Assembly (NCBI GenBank): GCA_029852775.1
Contig: LEKJ01000072.1
Location: 1 to 37,974, forward strand
DNA: 37,974 nucleotides
Source of the DNA: Pasteurellaceae bacterium LFhippo2
GTDB taxonomy: Bacteria; Pseudomonadota; Gammaproteobacteria; Enterobacterales; Pasteurellaceae
Direction of reading: 5' to 3'
This document shows positions 1 to 7,668 of this stretch, piece by piece. Positions within the stretch are counted from its first letter, which is position 1; each line of letters begins with the position of its first letter. The notes under the pieces were generated by a model, which saw nothing but the letters and a program-made list of their open reading frames with translations, was not told where the DNA came from and searched no databases. The position numbers and the translations under genes are program-made.

Positions 1-46
1 GAGAGACAGTATCTACATTCATTCTTTGAATAATGATCATAGGTAG

Positions 47-65
47 GGACACGTTGCGCGTGTCC
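47..65. repeat. Short inverted repeat downstream of trpE
   Basis: GGACACG (47-53) and CGTGTCC (59-65) form a 7-bp perfect stem with a 5-base loop. It begins two bases past the trpE stop codon. No T-run follows on either strand, so it is more likely a small intergenic repeat or an mRNA-stabilising stem than a strong terminator. Bases 1-46 hold nothing else I can support. Confidence 0.45.
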
Positions 66-67
66 GC

Positions 68-1618
68 CTAATAATTATTAGTCTCTGTAATCGCCTTTAA
101 CACTGCTCTCGCTTTATGACGTGTTTCATCGGCTTCTAATTGTGGATCAGAATCTAACACTTCTCCACATCCCGCTTGTACATAAGCAATCCCATCTTGA
201 ACAAATGCTGAACGAATCACGATACAGGTATCTAAATTACCATCCGATGTTAAATAGCCAACTGCACCGCCGTAACTATGGCGTTTTTGTTTCTCAAATT
301 GATAGATTAACTGCATCGCTTTGATTTTCGGCGCGCCCGTTAAAGTTCCCATATTCATACAAGCTTGGTAAGCGTGTAATGCGTCTAGATCTGGGCGAAG
401 TGTGCCGATCACACGCGAAACTAAGTGCATAATGTGCGAATAGCGGTCGATCTGCATTAGATCTGCCACTCTGCGTGAACCCGATGTACAGACTCGCGCC
501 ACATCATTACGGGCTAAATCGACTAACATTAAATGCTCTGCAAGCTCTTTTTGATCTAAACGTAACTCAAGTTCCAAACGCGAATCGAGTTCCAAATCAA
601 TATTGCCGTGCTCATCAAAACCACGTGGACGAGAACCTGCGATTGGGTAAATTTCTAACTGACGATTGTCTTGTGAATATTTCAATGCACTTTCAGGCGA
701 TGCACCAAATAGGGTGAAGCTTTCCCCTTGCATAAAGAACATATACGGGCTTGGATTGTTGATTTTTAGCTGGCGATAGCTTGCAAGGGTATTTGGACAT
801 TCCAAACTAAAACGGCGTGATGGCACAATTTGGAACACATCGCCGATATTAATATGATGTTTAAGATCACGTACAATCTGTTTAAAAGGCTCATCTTCAA
901 GATTAGCCGTTACCTTATCAGATCCTTTTTGAATAGCAAGATCGAAACTTTTATCAGCATTTTCTGCAAGTTTTTCAGCAAATTCGACCGCTTGTTGCTG
1001 AATTGTTGCTTGCTGACTTGGCTCAAAACAGAATGAATGGAGCGTTGCGGTTTCTGTTTGATGATCAATAAAAATTAATTGTTCCGCCAAATAAAAACTA
1101 AAATCAGGGCAACTCAGACCATCATCATCAAGCGTAATGTTTTCCATTGGAATAAATTGCGCCACTAAGTCATAGCTAAATAATCCGCCTAAATAGACGG
1201 GTGATTCGCTATCAGCAAAAAGCTGACTCACACAACGTAAGCCATCAAAAATGGTTGTTGTTTTGAGTTTGCTATCTTCATCTAGAGCTTCATTTAAAGT
1301 TGGAAATTCAGCTTGCAACCGGTCTGATTCGGCAAAAGTTTTGCAAATTGGGGTAGGATTCAATTTGCTTAATGCATTGTGGATTAAAGGTAATACGGCT
1401 TTACCATTTTTGGTCAATGCTTCAAAGGTGACAGTTTGTCCTTCGCAAGCGATATGCACTGCTGATTTAGCAAATAACAGACTTTTTAAGCTATTTTTAC
1501 TTTGAATTTCTGCGGAATCTAATAATAGGGTATGAGATTTATCGCCACAGAGATGAAAGAACACCGCTGTGGTGTCTTGATAGTAAGGCAATTGTGTTTG
1601 TTGGATTTGTACAGACAT
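68..1618 (-). CDS. trpE: Anthranilate synthase component I (TrpE)
   Basis: TrpE converts chorismate plus ammonia (from the glutaminase subunit TrpG) to anthranilate, the first committed step of tryptophan synthesis, in the cytoplasm. The 516-residue product has the usual length. The N-terminal lobe carries LLLDSAEI (about residues 31-38), the element that binds inhibitory tryptophan. The chorismate-binding C-terminal domain shows GSRPRG (about 326), DLARND (about 366) and LTGAPK (about 423). An in-frame ATG exists at 1627, but it directly abuts the AAGGA sequence; the ATG at 1618 has AAGGA at normal spacing and gives the conventional MSVQ start. The promoter and a TrpR-like operator lie just upstream. 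The next gene of the operon, presumably trpG, would lie beyond the left edge. Confidence 0.96.
   Translation of the reverse strand: MSVQIQQTQLPYYQDTTAVFFHLCGDKSHTLLLDSAEIQSKNSLKSLLFAKSAVHIACEGQTVTFEALTKNGKAVLPLIHNALSKLNPTPICKTFAESDRLQAEFPTLNEALDEDSKLKTTTIFDGLRCVSQLFADSESPVYLGGLFSYDLVAQFIPMENITLDDDGLSCPDFSFYLAEQLIFIDHQTETATLHSFCFEPSQQATIQQQAVEFAEKLAENADKSFDLAIQKGSDKVTANLEDEPFKQIVRDLKHHINIGDVFQIVPSRRFSLECPNTLASYRQLKINNPSPYMFFMQGESFTLFGASPESALKYSQDNRQLEIYPIAGSRPRGFDEHGNIDLELDSRLELELRLDQKELAEHLMLVDLARNDVARVCTSGSRRVADLMQIDRYSHIMHLVSRVIGTLRPDLDALHAYQACMNMGTLTGAPKIKAMQLIYQFEKQKRHSYGGAVGYLTSDGNLDTCIVIRSAFVQDGIAYVQAGCGEVLDSDPQLEADETRHKARAVLKAITETNNY
986..995 (-). repeat. Uptake signal sequence, Apl type
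   Basis: GACCGCTTGT is the reverse complement of a perfect ACAAGCGGTC; the minus-strand tail GAATTTGCTGAAAAACTTGC follows. It lies inside trpE. Confidence 0.8.
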
Positions 1619-1638
1619 ATTGAACATCCTTTTAAAAT

Positions 1639-1676
1639 TTTTGCACTATTAAACTAGTGCAAAAGATCAATGTCAA
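1639..1676 (-). promoter_or_regulatory. trpE promoter with TrpR-operator-like palindrome
   Basis: On the minus strand TTGACA (1671-1676), a 17-base spacer and TTTAAT (1648-1653) form a near-consensus sigma-70 promoter. A palindrome at 1639-1664 covers the -10 and the likely start point. Its core GCACTAGTTTAATAGTGC resembles the E. coli trp operator, whose CTAG half-sites bind TrpR. The leader from the predicted start to ATG 1618 is only about 20 bases, too short for a trpL peptide and attenuator, so control would be by repression alone. Promoter and palindrome are seen; TrpR binding is inferred. Confidence 0.8.
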
Positions 1677-1705
1677 GCGTTTTGTGATATTTTTTATTTG
1701 GATAC

Positions 1706-1731
1706 AAAAAACGGGGCACAAGCCCCGTTTT
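1706..1731 (-). terminator. Rho-independent terminator after leuA
   Basis: ACGGGGC (1711-1717) and GCCCCGT (1722-1728) make a GC-rich stem with a 4-base loop. Read leftwards it ends in a run of six T, 14 bases after the leuA stop. It separates leuA from the trpE promoter and implies that leuA is transcribed alone here. Confidence 0.9.
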
Positions 1732-1744
1732 GAAATCAGTAAAA

Positions 1745-3286
1745 TTATTTTTTACCTTTTAAATCCGCTACTTTTTGTGAGCGGTAAATCGCATTGATTG
1801 CGTGGATTAACGCACGCGCCGATGATTCAACAATATCCGTTGCTAAACCAACCCCGTGGAATTTACGGCCTTGATATTCAACCACAATATCCACTTGACC
1901 TAATGCTTCCGCACCTTCGCCTTTCGCCGTTAAATTATAGTGCGACATTTTTAATTCCATACCAACGATATTCATAATCGCATTGTAAACCGCATCAACA
2001 GGGCCGTTACCGCCTTGCGAAGTTTGACTAATGCATTTACCGTCTAAATCAACTTGAACAAATGCAGAAGCAGGTAAACCGCTGATTAATTGAGTGGTGA
2101 ATACATCTAATTTTAAGCGATCTTCATCACCCGCTTGCATATCAATAAACGCAAGAGCTTCTAAATCATAGTCAAATACTTGGCCTTTCTTATCAGCAAG
2201 TTTTAAGAAGGCTTCATAAAGTTTATCTAAATCGTAGTCGCTATCTTGGTAACCCATATCTAACATATGACCACGCACCGCCGCACGACCAGAACGCGCA
2301 GTTAAGTTTAACTTCTCTTTTTTCAAGCCGATGGTTTCTGGCGACATAATTTCATAGGTATTTTTATTTTTTAACATACCATCTTGGTGAATACCTGACG
2401 AGTGAGCAAAGGCATTTGAACCCACAATTGCTTTATTCGGCTGAATTGGCATATTACAAAGTTGGCTTACCATTTGGCTTACGCGGTGAATTTCTTGAGT
2501 ATTGATACGCGTATCTGCACCGAATAATTCTTGACGTGTTTTGATCGCCATTACCACTTCTTCTAATGCGGTATTACCTGCACGCTCACCGATACCATTA
2601 ATAGTACATTCGATTTGGCGCGCACCATTTTGGATCGCAGTTAATGAGTTTGCGGTAGCCATACCTAAGTCATTGTGGCAGTGAACAGAAATTACTGCTT
2701 TATCAATATTAGGTACGCGATTCATCACTTGATGAATAATATTGCCGTATTCTGTTGGTAAGCAGAAACCTACTGTATCAGGGATATTTACCGTTGTTGC
2801 CCCTGCGTCAATCGCTGCTTCTACAATACGGCAGATATTATCAATCCCTGTACGGCCTGCATCTTCACAAGAAAATTCAACATCGTCCGTATAATTACGC
2901 GCACGTTTTACCGCTGCCACAGCCATACCAACAACATCATCAAAAGAACGTTTTAATTTGGCTTCAACGTGTAATGCAGAACTCGCGATAAAGGTATGAA
3001 TACGATAAGCTTCAGCCACTTTTAATGCTTCATAAGCCGCATCAATATCTTTATCAACCGCACGCGATAATGCACAAACACGGCTATTTTTAATATGACG
3101 CGCGATAGTTTGTACTGACTCAAAATCGCCCGATGATGAAACTGGGAACCCCACTTCCATTACATCTACGCCTAAACGCTCAAGAGCTAACGCGATTTGT
3201 AATTTTTCTTTTACAGTTAAGCTTGCTTTTAATGATTGTTCGCCATCACGTAGGGTTGTATCAAAAATAATAATATTATCACTCAT
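1745..3286 (-). CDS. leuA: 2-isopropylmalate synthase (LeuA)
   Basis: LeuA condenses acetyl-CoA with 2-oxoisovalerate to give 2-isopropylmalate, the first step of leucine synthesis. The 513-residue protein matches the family length. The TIM-barrel domain opens with DTTLRDGEQ (residues 9-17), carries the metal-binding HCHNDLG motif near residue 200, and is followed by a C-terminal LeuA regulatory domain where leucine normally exerts feedback inhibition. The ATG at 3286 has AAGGAG about 8 bases upstream. Upstream are a leucine-rich leader peptide and an intrinsic attenuator; a terminator follows immediately. In H. influenzae leuA is followed by the other leu genes, but none follows here, so isopropylmalate isomerase and dehydrogenase genes must lie elsewhere. 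Confidence 0.97.
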   Translation of the reverse strand: MSDNIIIFDTTLRDGEQSLKASLTVKEKLQIALALERLGVDVMEVGFPVSSSGDFESVQTIARHIKNSRVCALSRAVDKDIDAAYEALKVAEAYRIHTFIASSALHVEAKLKRSFDDVVGMAVAAVKRARNYTDDVEFSCEDAGRTGIDNICRIVEAAIDAGATTVNIPDTVGFCLPTEYGNIIHQVMNRVPNIDKAVISVHCHNDLGMATANSLTAIQNGARQIECTINGIGERAGNTALEEVVMAIKTRQELFGADTRINTQEIHRVSQMVSQLCNMPIQPNKAIVGSNAFAHSSGIHQDGMLKNKNTYEIMSPETIGLKKEKLNLTARSGRAAVRGHMLDMGYQDSDYDLDKLYEAFLKLADKKGQVFDYDLEALAFIDMQAGDEDRLKLDVFTTQLISGLPASAFVQVDLDGKCISQTSQGGNGPVDAVYNAIMNIVGMELKMSHYNLTAKGEGAEALGQVDIVVEYQGRKFHGVGLATDIVESSARALIHAINAIYRSQKVADLKGKK

Positions 3287-3340
3287 GGAATTTCTCCTTA
3301 ATAGACTTTAATTTTCAGAATCTTTTCATAGGCCATAAAC

Positions 3341-3368
3341 AAAAAAGGCCCGCATTATAAGTGCGGGC
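3341..3368 (-). terminator. leu attenuator (intrinsic terminator in leuA leader)
   Basis: On the minus strand GCCCGCA and TGCGGGC (3362-3368 and 3348-3354) form a 7-bp stem with a 7-base loop, followed by a run of six T. It lies between the leader peptide and leuA, so most transcripts would end here unless an alternative fold forms. A candidate antiterminator pairs AUAAGU (about 3387-3382) with ACUUAU inside the hairpin. An upstream pairing of UCUCAGCC in the leader-peptide coding part with GGCU(A)GAGA just downstream would compete with it. The pairings were read by eye and not energy-modelled. Confidence 0.88.
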
Positions 3369-3404
3369 AAAGTGTGGATAGTGAACTTATTCTCTAGCCG
3401 AGAC

Positions 3405-3464
3405 TCAACCACGCACATCATGTACGAGAGCTAAGAGGAGGCTGAGAGAAGTTAGTTTTACCAT
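3405..3464 (-). CDS. leuL: leu operon leader peptide (LeuL)
   Basis: A 19-codon frame reads MVKLTSLSLLLALVHDVRG and then TGA. Six of 19 residues are leucine (codons CTA, CTC, CTC, CTC, TTA, CTC), four of them within five codons (positions 9-13). It sits between a plausible promoter and the attenuator hairpin before leuA, exactly where a leu leader peptide belongs. Ribosome stalling at these codons when charged tRNA-Leu is scarce would favour antitermination. No strong Shine-Dalgarno sequence precedes the ATG, which lowers certainty slightly. This small gene would be missed by most automatic annotation. Confidence 0.87.
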   Translation of the reverse strand: MVKLTSLSLLLALVHDVRG

Positions 3465-3509
3465 TGTGTTGTGTGTTTATGTTTGCATTGTTATTCGGAA
3501 GTGAGTGCT

Positions 3510-3537
3510 ATATTAGCTTCATTCGGAGCGGAGTCAA
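3510..3537 (-). promoter_or_regulatory. Putative leuL-leuA promoter
   Basis: On the minus strand TTGACT (3532-3537), a 16-base spacer and TAATAT (3510-3515) precede the leader peptide by about 46 bases. The predicted start is near 3503. The remaining gap from 3541 to about 3760 is A/T-rich; I see no gene or clear repeat in it. Confidence 0.65.
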
Positions 3538-3823
3538 GAGAATATTATATGTTGCGCAAACGTTTTCTTGAGTAAAACAAACACTAAAAACAGAATTAAA
3601 ATCTAATTTTTATTGATTTCGTAGTTTTAAGATTTATCCATTATATTTTTTTATGGGTAAATATAAGGCCTTTCCAAGAAAAAATAATGTTTTATCCAAT
3701 TAAACTGTTTTACTATTTTTTAAACAATTTACAATTAAATAAATAGGATTTAACTATTTTCTTTTGAACTCTAGGCTTAAATTTGTTAGCCTTTCAAGTA
3801 GTTTTTATATTTAAGGAAGGCCT

Positions 3824-4639
3824 ATGAAAATGCCATTTCGTGCCATTATTTCAGACTTAGACGGCACACTACTTAATGCTGATCATCGTATCGGCGATTT
3901 CACTATTGAAACCCTTGAAAAGCTTGCCAGTAAAGGCGTGGATATATTTTTAGCAACAGGAAGAAATTATGCTGATGTAAAACATATCATTAGCAAAGTG
4001 AATGTAAAGGATGCGATTCTTGTTACTTCAAATGGTGCACGTGGTAATAATTTAGCAGGTGAACTTTTAGCTAATTACCACATTCCCGAACAGCTTGCTA
4101 ATCAGTTGATTAGACTTCCCTACGATCCAAGCAGAATTTGCTTAAACACTTATCAAGGCGATGAGTGGTTTATCAGCAAAGATATAGAACAATTCAAAAA
4201 GTATCACCAAGATTCTGGTTTTATGTATCAAGTCGTTGATTTTAATAAACATCACGGAAAATTAACGGAAAAAGTGCTATTTATAGGAAAAACCCCCGAA
4301 GATCTTCTCCCAATTGAACAACATATTAAGCAGCATTTTGGTGACCAATTACATATCACCTATTCAACTCCAGTCTGCTTGGAAATGATGCACAAAGGCG
4401 TCTGTAAAGCGAATACTCTAGCTAAATTAATCCAAAATCGTGGCTATTCTCTTTCAGACTGTATCGCTTTTGGCGATGGTATGAATGATTTTGAAATGCT
4501 CTCCCAAGTTGGTAAAGGCTGCATAATGGAAAATGCCGATCCACGTTTAAAAGAGAGTCTGCCAAATAACGAAATAATTGGTCATCATAGAGATCAAGCT
4601 GTTGCAAACTATCTCCGTACAATCTTTGGAATTGTCTAG
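3824..4639 (+). CDS. yigL: YigL-type HAD-IIB sugar/pyridoxal phosphatase
   Basis: This is a 271-residue Cof-type HAD phosphatase. Motif I is DLDGTLL (from residue 11; the two Asp are nucleophile and acid/base), motif II the TGR at about 45-47, and motif IV GDGMND (217-222), which binds magnesium. The C2 cap and the stretches SNGAR, DEWF and GKGCIM resemble E. coli YigL more closely than YbhA or YidA. YigL dephosphorylates sugar phosphates and pyridoxal phosphate in vitro and takes part in relief of glucose-phosphate stress in enterics. A good AAGGA lies 6 bases before the ATG at 3824. It is followed by macA after 72 bases and could be cotranscribed with it. Confidence 0.88.
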   Translation: MKMPFRAIISDLDGTLLNADHRIGDFTIETLEKLASKGVDIFLATGRNYADVKHIISKVNVKDAILVTSNGARGNNLAGELLANYHIPEQLANQLIRLPYDPSRICLNTYQGDEWFISKDIEQFKKYHQDSGFMYQVVDFNKHHGKLTEKVLFIGKTPEDLLPIEQHIKQHFGDQLHITYSTPVCLEMMHKGVCKANTLAKLIQNRGYSLSDCIAFGDGMNDFEMLSQVGKGCIMENADPRLKESLPNNEIIGHHRDQAVANYLRTIFGIV

Positions 4640-4649
4640 AACCAATTTG

Positions 4650-4690
4650 CAAAAAATTAGTCGAATCGAACCGGTTGTCATTAATCTTTA
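4650..4690 (-). repeat. Degenerate uptake-signal-like sequence between yigL and macA
   Basis: Read on the minus strand, ACAACCGGTT is followed by the A/T-rich stretch ending TTTTTTGCAAATTGG. This keeps the layout of an A. pleuropneumoniae-type uptake sequence (ACAAGCGGT plus A/T tail containing TTTGCAAA), but with one core base changed. The same tail is found at 20412-20451. It is probably a decayed uptake signal. Confidence 0.45.
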
Positions 4691-4711
4691 TCTAGGAAAA
4701 ATCAAAAAATA

Positions 4712-5881
4712 ATGAAATATTTAAAATCTCTACTAGCGCTCGCGATTCTTGCGGGAGGCGGCTATTTTGCCTATGACTATTTCGTTGCAGGCGATCAAAA
4801 GCAACAAATTCACTATATTACCGAAGAAGTTAAAGTAGGTAATTTAGATAAAAGTGTTCTAGCAACAGGCTCAGTGCGAGCTATTCAGCGTACCGAAGTT
4901 GGCGCACAAGTCTCAGGGAAAATCACAAAACTTTATGTGCAATTAGGCCAACAAGTTAAAAAGGGCGATTTAATTGCAGATATTGATTCAGAAACACAAC
5001 AAAGTAATCTTAACACCGCTCAAGCACAATTAAGCTCGTACAAAACACAGCTTAATGCGCGACAAGTCGCTCTTTCTGTGGCTGAATCAAACTATAACCG
5101 TATGTCAAAGCTCTATTCACAAAAAAGTGCGTCACTAAATGAAGTGGAAAGTGCTAAAAATGAACTTGCTTCAGCAAAGGCTAATCTTGAAGACGTAAAA
5201 GCAAGTATTCAGGTAGCACAGATTTCGGTTAAAACCGCGCAAACAAATTTAGGCTATACAAAAATTGTGGCGCCGATTAGCGGTGTAATTGTTTCAGTGC
5301 CTGTTTCAGAAGGTCAAACAGTAAACTCAAATCAAACATCGCCAACTATTGTGCAAATTGCTGATATGTCGAAGGTGTTGATTAAATTTGAAATTGCTGA
5401 AGGTGATATTGGACAAGTTAAAGAGAATCAACCAGTTACTTTTACAACGCTCTCAAATACCGAACGCGTGTATCAAGGTACTATCAATAGCGTTGATCCA
5501 ACTTTAACCACTTTAGCAGATAATAATTATTCTGAAACATCAGGCAACAGCAATGCAGTCTATTTCTATGCCAATGCGATTGTGGATAATGCCGATCATA
5601 GCTTACGAATCGGGATGACAACGCAAGGGCGCGTGGTTATTGCAGAAAAAAATGATGTTCTATTAGTGCCGACTACAGCAATAAAAAAACGTGGTAAAGA
5701 AAGCTATGTTCAAGTACTAGAAAATGGTCAACCTGTGGAAAAAGTAGTAGAAACAGGATTAGCTGATAGCTCTCATACTGAGATCACTTCTGGCTTAAAT
5801 CAAGGCGAAAAAATTATTACAGCTCAACGTTCTGCAAACGAACAAGTGGGCGGAAATAATATGAGAATGCCGAGATTCTAA
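4712..5881 (+). CDS. macA: MacA-type periplasmic adaptor of a tripartite efflux pump
   Basis: MacA is an inner-membrane-anchored adaptor that links the ABC transporter MacB to TolC for export of macrolides, enterotoxins or lipids. The 389-residue protein has one N-terminal membrane anchor (about residues 4-25), a split biotinyl-lipoyl domain (GKITKLYVQLGQQVKKGD near 70-87 and YTKIVAPISGVIVSVPVSEG near 185-204), a long alpha-helical hairpin between them (about 95-180), and beta-barrel and membrane-proximal domains after it. The oddity is context: macB normally follows directly, but only 100 bases separate this stop from a convergent, unrelated gene. MacB must be elsewhere or lost. Confidence 0.85.
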   Translation: MKYLKSLLALAILAGGGYFAYDYFVAGDQKQQIHYITEEVKVGNLDKSVLATGSVRAIQRTEVGAQVSGKITKLYVQLGQQVKKGDLIADIDSETQQSNLNTAQAQLSSYKTQLNARQVALSVAESNYNRMSKLYSQKSASLNEVESAKNELASAKANLEDVKASIQVAQISVKTAQTNLGYTKIVAPISGVIVSVPVSEGQTVNSNQTSPTIVQIADMSKVLIKFEIAEGDIGQVKENQPVTFTTLSNTERVYQGTINSVDPTLTTLADNNYSETSGNSNAVYFYANAIVDNADHSLRIGMTTQGRVVIAEKNDVLLVPTTAIKKRGKESYVQVLENGQPVEKVVETGLADSSHTEITSGLNQGEKIITAQRSANEQVGGNNMRMPRF

Positions 5882-5899
5882 GATATTTATCCTAAATTA

Positions 5900-5971
5900 T
5901 AGAAGATTAGACTAGATCTGACAGACGCATTATTTTAAATATAGGGCTGTCAGACTAGCTTTGATCTTCTA
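5900..5971. repeat. Imperfect inverted repeat between convergent macA and ecsC-like gene
   Basis: Two 25-base arms (5900-5924 and 5947-5971) match at 18 positions without gaps. The outer TAGAAGAT/ATCTTCTA and inner CTGACAG/CTGTCAG blocks are perfect; the spacer is 22 bases. It occupies almost the whole interval between the convergent genes. It could act as a bidirectional transcription barrier, or it may be the scar of the event that removed whatever followed macA. Confidence 0.5.
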
Positions 5972-5981
5972 CAATTAAAAA

Positions 5982-6812
5982 TTAGCCTTTAGTTTCAAGA
6001 ACATCTTCTTGAATTTCTTCAAACATAGCCTCATAAATTTCAGGCATTTCTTGTTTTAATATTTCTTCATCTGCAATTTTTTCAGATTCAGTATAAACAA
6101 CACCAACTTCAAACGCTTTTATCAAACGTTCATTCATTTTACTCATTGTATAGTAAGTTAATCCACCAGAAACAAGTCCTCCAAGCAATGGAACAACTTT
6201 AGATGCGCCACGAGCAACTGTATCTTTGGTGATTTTAACCCCAACATATTTACCTAATGTCTTTAACATAGGATACCAAAATGTTTTAGTTAATGCCTGT
6301 TTTGTTAAATCTTTTGCTAGCTGTTTACCAAATGCCTGAGTAACAAGACGCATTGCACTAGCAGCCCCCCCAACACCTAACATAGTTCCCAAATACAACA
6401 TTAATTCTGTTTTCACGCGATTATCATCTAACAGCTCACCATCCCAAAAATCAGGAGTATCATAGAGATAAGCTATCTCCTGTGCTAATCGTAAACTAAA
6501 TCCGAAAAATTGTGCTGTATCTGCAGGAATTGTTGCAGCCATAGCTAATCCACCAGGTAGCCCTGCTGTAAAGGAAGTTCCTGTACTCTGTAGTTTACGT
6601 TTACTTGAAATCTTTTCAGCTATTTTTTTTATTTCTTCCGCAGTAAATAATCCAGATCCAATAGGTCCCTTTTCCAATAATAAGGCTGTATTTTCCTTAG
6701 AAATATTTAATGTTTCAATGAGAAAAGATTCTCGGTTTACTTTAACGCCAGGAACTTTTAAAGCCCAATTAACAATATCCAGTGCTGTACTTTCTTTATC
6801 TTGTTCACTCAT
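5982..6812 (-). CDS. EcsC family protein
   Basis: The 276-residue product is recognisable as EcsC family by the central segment with AGLPGGLAMAATIPADTAQF (about residues 83-102) followed by glycine/alanine-rich amphipathic or membrane-associated stretches (LGTMLGVGGAASAM; VPLLGGLVSGGLTYY). The family is named for B. subtilis EcsC beside the Ecs ABC transporter; its biochemical role is not settled. The frame stays open up to 6902, but the ATG at 6812 has GGAG about 7 bases upstream and removes an implausible extension, so I use it. The C-terminus is very acidic. It is divergent from an XRE regulator, and its promoter overlaps a half-site matching that gene's operator, suggesting control by the regulator. 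Confidence 0.75.
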   Translation of the reverse strand: MSEQDKESTALDIVNWALKVPGVKVNRESFLIETLNISKENTALLLEKGPIGSGLFTAEEIKKIAEKISSKRKLQSTGTSFTAGLPGGLAMAATIPADTAQFFGFSLRLAQEIAYLYDTPDFWDGELLDDNRVKTELMLYLGTMLGVGGAASAMRLVTQAFGKQLAKDLTKQALTKTFWYPMLKTLGKYVGVKITKDTVARGASKVVPLLGGLVSGGLTYYTMSKMNERLIKAFEVGVVYTESEKIADEEILKQEMPEIYEAMFEEIQEDVLETKG

Positions 6813-6843
6813 TTTACGCTCCGTTTGAGTATGTTTATTGATG

Positions 6844-6925
6844 AGACATACAATACTATATTTCCATATGTGAAGCAAACTCCGTAGATGTAAATAATTC
6901 AAATAGACATACTTTTAGTATGTCT
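6844..6925. promoter_or_regulatory. Shared operator region of the ecsC-like/XRE divergent pair
   Basis: AGACATAC (6905-6912) and GTATGTCT (6918-6925) form a perfect 8-bp inverted repeat with a 5-base spacer; it covers the ATG (6920) of the XRE gene. AGACATAC recurs at 6844-6851, overlapping TATTGT (6850-6855), the -10 of a minus-strand promoter whose -35 TTGCTT lies 17 bases upstream. The arrangement suggests a dimeric repressor that blocks both its own start and the ecsC-like promoter. The repeats are seen; the binding protein is inferred. Confidence 0.65.
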
Positions 6926-7186
6926 GCAAAACCTAAATCTCCTACAAAATTACCTGATCGAGAAAATCTCAGAGAAATTTTGGCTTACAATATTCGCTTA
7001 CTTAGAGTTACTAAAGGTTGGTCGCAAGAGCGATTAGCGAATGAATGTGAGTTAGATCGAACCTATGTTTCTGCGATAGAACGCTGTCGTTGGAACGTGT
7101 CTTTATCAAATATAGAGAAACTAGCAGAAGCACTTGAATGTCAGGCTTGGTTTCTATTGAAATATCCAGAAGGAAATCAACCATAA
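6920..7186 (+). CDS. Small XRE/Cro-CI family transcriptional regulator
   Basis: An 88-residue protein consisting of little more than one helix-turn-helix domain. After a basic N-terminal tail the domain runs from about residue 17 to 75; WSQERLANECELDRTYVSAIER holds the two HTH helices. Size and pattern are like restriction-modification controller proteins or single-domain phage-type repressors. The ATG is the only methionine and has no Shine-Dalgarno sequence; a TAAATA element about 24 bases upstream implies a very short or nearly leaderless transcript. The start codon lies inside a perfect palindrome, pointing to autoregulation. No restriction or prophage gene is nearby; the only likely partner is the divergent ecsC-like gene. 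Confidence 0.82.
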   Translation: MSAKPKSPTKLPDRENLREILAYNIRLLRVTKGWSQERLANECELDRTYVSAIERCRWNVSLSNIEKLAEALECQAWFLLKYPEGNQP

Positions 7187-7217
7187 AAAAGCGAATTGAT
7201 ATCTCAATTCGCTTTTT
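7185..7217. terminator. Bidirectional terminator between XRE gene and trxA
   Basis: GCGAATTGA (7191-7199) pairs with TCAATTCGC (7204-7212), flanked by A6 on the left and T5 on the right, so it serves both converging genes. It begins at the XRE stop codon. Confidence 0.92.
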
Positions 7218-7238
7218 ATCTATTAGGCTAAGCCCAAA

Positions 7239-7553
7239 TTATTTTAAGTTTTCTAAAAAGGCTGGTAAGTTTTGTGCGCCAACTTGTTGTGCAACAACTT
7301 CACCGTTTTTGATGATTGCTAAGAATGGGATGCTACGCACGCCAAATTCAGCAGGGATTTGTTGGTTGTCGTCTACGTTCATTTTAACGATACGTGCGCT
7401 GTCGCCCATTTCTGCTGCTAATTCATCTAACATAGGACCGATAGCACGGCAAGGACCACACCAAGGCGCCCAAAAGTCTAATAATACTGGCACTTCTGAT
7501 TTTAATACATCTTGTTCAAAAGTCGCATCTGTCGTATGAATAACTGTACTCAT
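7239..7553 (-). CDS. trxA: Thioredoxin 1 (TrxA)
   Basis: A 104-residue single-domain thioredoxin that reduces cytoplasmic disulfides using electrons from thioredoxin reductase. The WCGPC active site lies at residues 31-35 within [11 protein letters not shown], and the conserved cis-proline is in SIPFLAI (about 74-80). Length and the absence of a signal peptide fit the cytoplasmic enzyme rather than a periplasmic Dsb-type protein. AAGGA precedes the ATG at 7553 by 7 bases. The gene is flanked by a shared terminator downstream and a hairpin with a T-rich tail upstream, so it seems to be its own unit. Confidence 0.96.
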   Translation of the reverse strand: MSTVIHTTDATFEQDVLKSEVPVLLDFWAPWCGPCRAIGPMLDELAAEMGDSARIVKMNVDDNQQIPAEFGVRSIPFLAIIKNGEVVAQQVGAQNLPAFLENLK

Positions 7554-7568
7554 AATTTTTCCTTAATT

Positions 7569-7603
7569 TGTATAAAAGAAAACGTCTCAACCAGAGAGAC
7601 GTT
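7569..7603 (-). terminator. Hairpin with T-rich tail between the permease gene and trxA
   Basis: On the minus strand AACGTCTC and GAGACGTT (7596-7603 and 7581-7588) form an 8-bp stem with a 7-base loop, followed by a T-rich tail. It probably ends permease transcription before trxA. It sits only about 28 bases before the trxA ATG and no clear trxA promoter lies after it, so it could instead be part of the trxA leader. Confidence 0.6.
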
Positions 7604-7627
7604 AAGATGTTGCACAAGATAGGGATA

Positions 7628-7661
7628 AATCGGCAAAATATCAAGTGCGATTTTGCCGATT
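7628..7661. terminator. Strong hairpin just after the permease stop
   Basis: AATCGGCAAAAT (7628-7639) pairs perfectly with ATTTTGCCGATT (7650-7661) around a 10-base loop, 7 bases downstream of the NCS2 permease stop. No long T-run follows on the minus strand, so it is either a weak terminator or a 3'-end protecting stem. The loop holds AAGTGCG, part of the Hin-type uptake motif but incomplete. Confidence 0.5.
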
Positions 7662-7668
7662 AATTCAA

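Noticed and set aside
6813-6902. Longer N-terminus for the EcsC-family protein
   Set aside because: The extension crosses the predicted promoter and operator, and the ATG at 6812 has a GGAG sequence at good spacing.
7640-7652. AAGTGCGATTTT as a Haemophilus-type uptake signal
   Set aside because: It differs from AAGTGCGGT at a key position, and the rest of the window carries the Apl-type motif.
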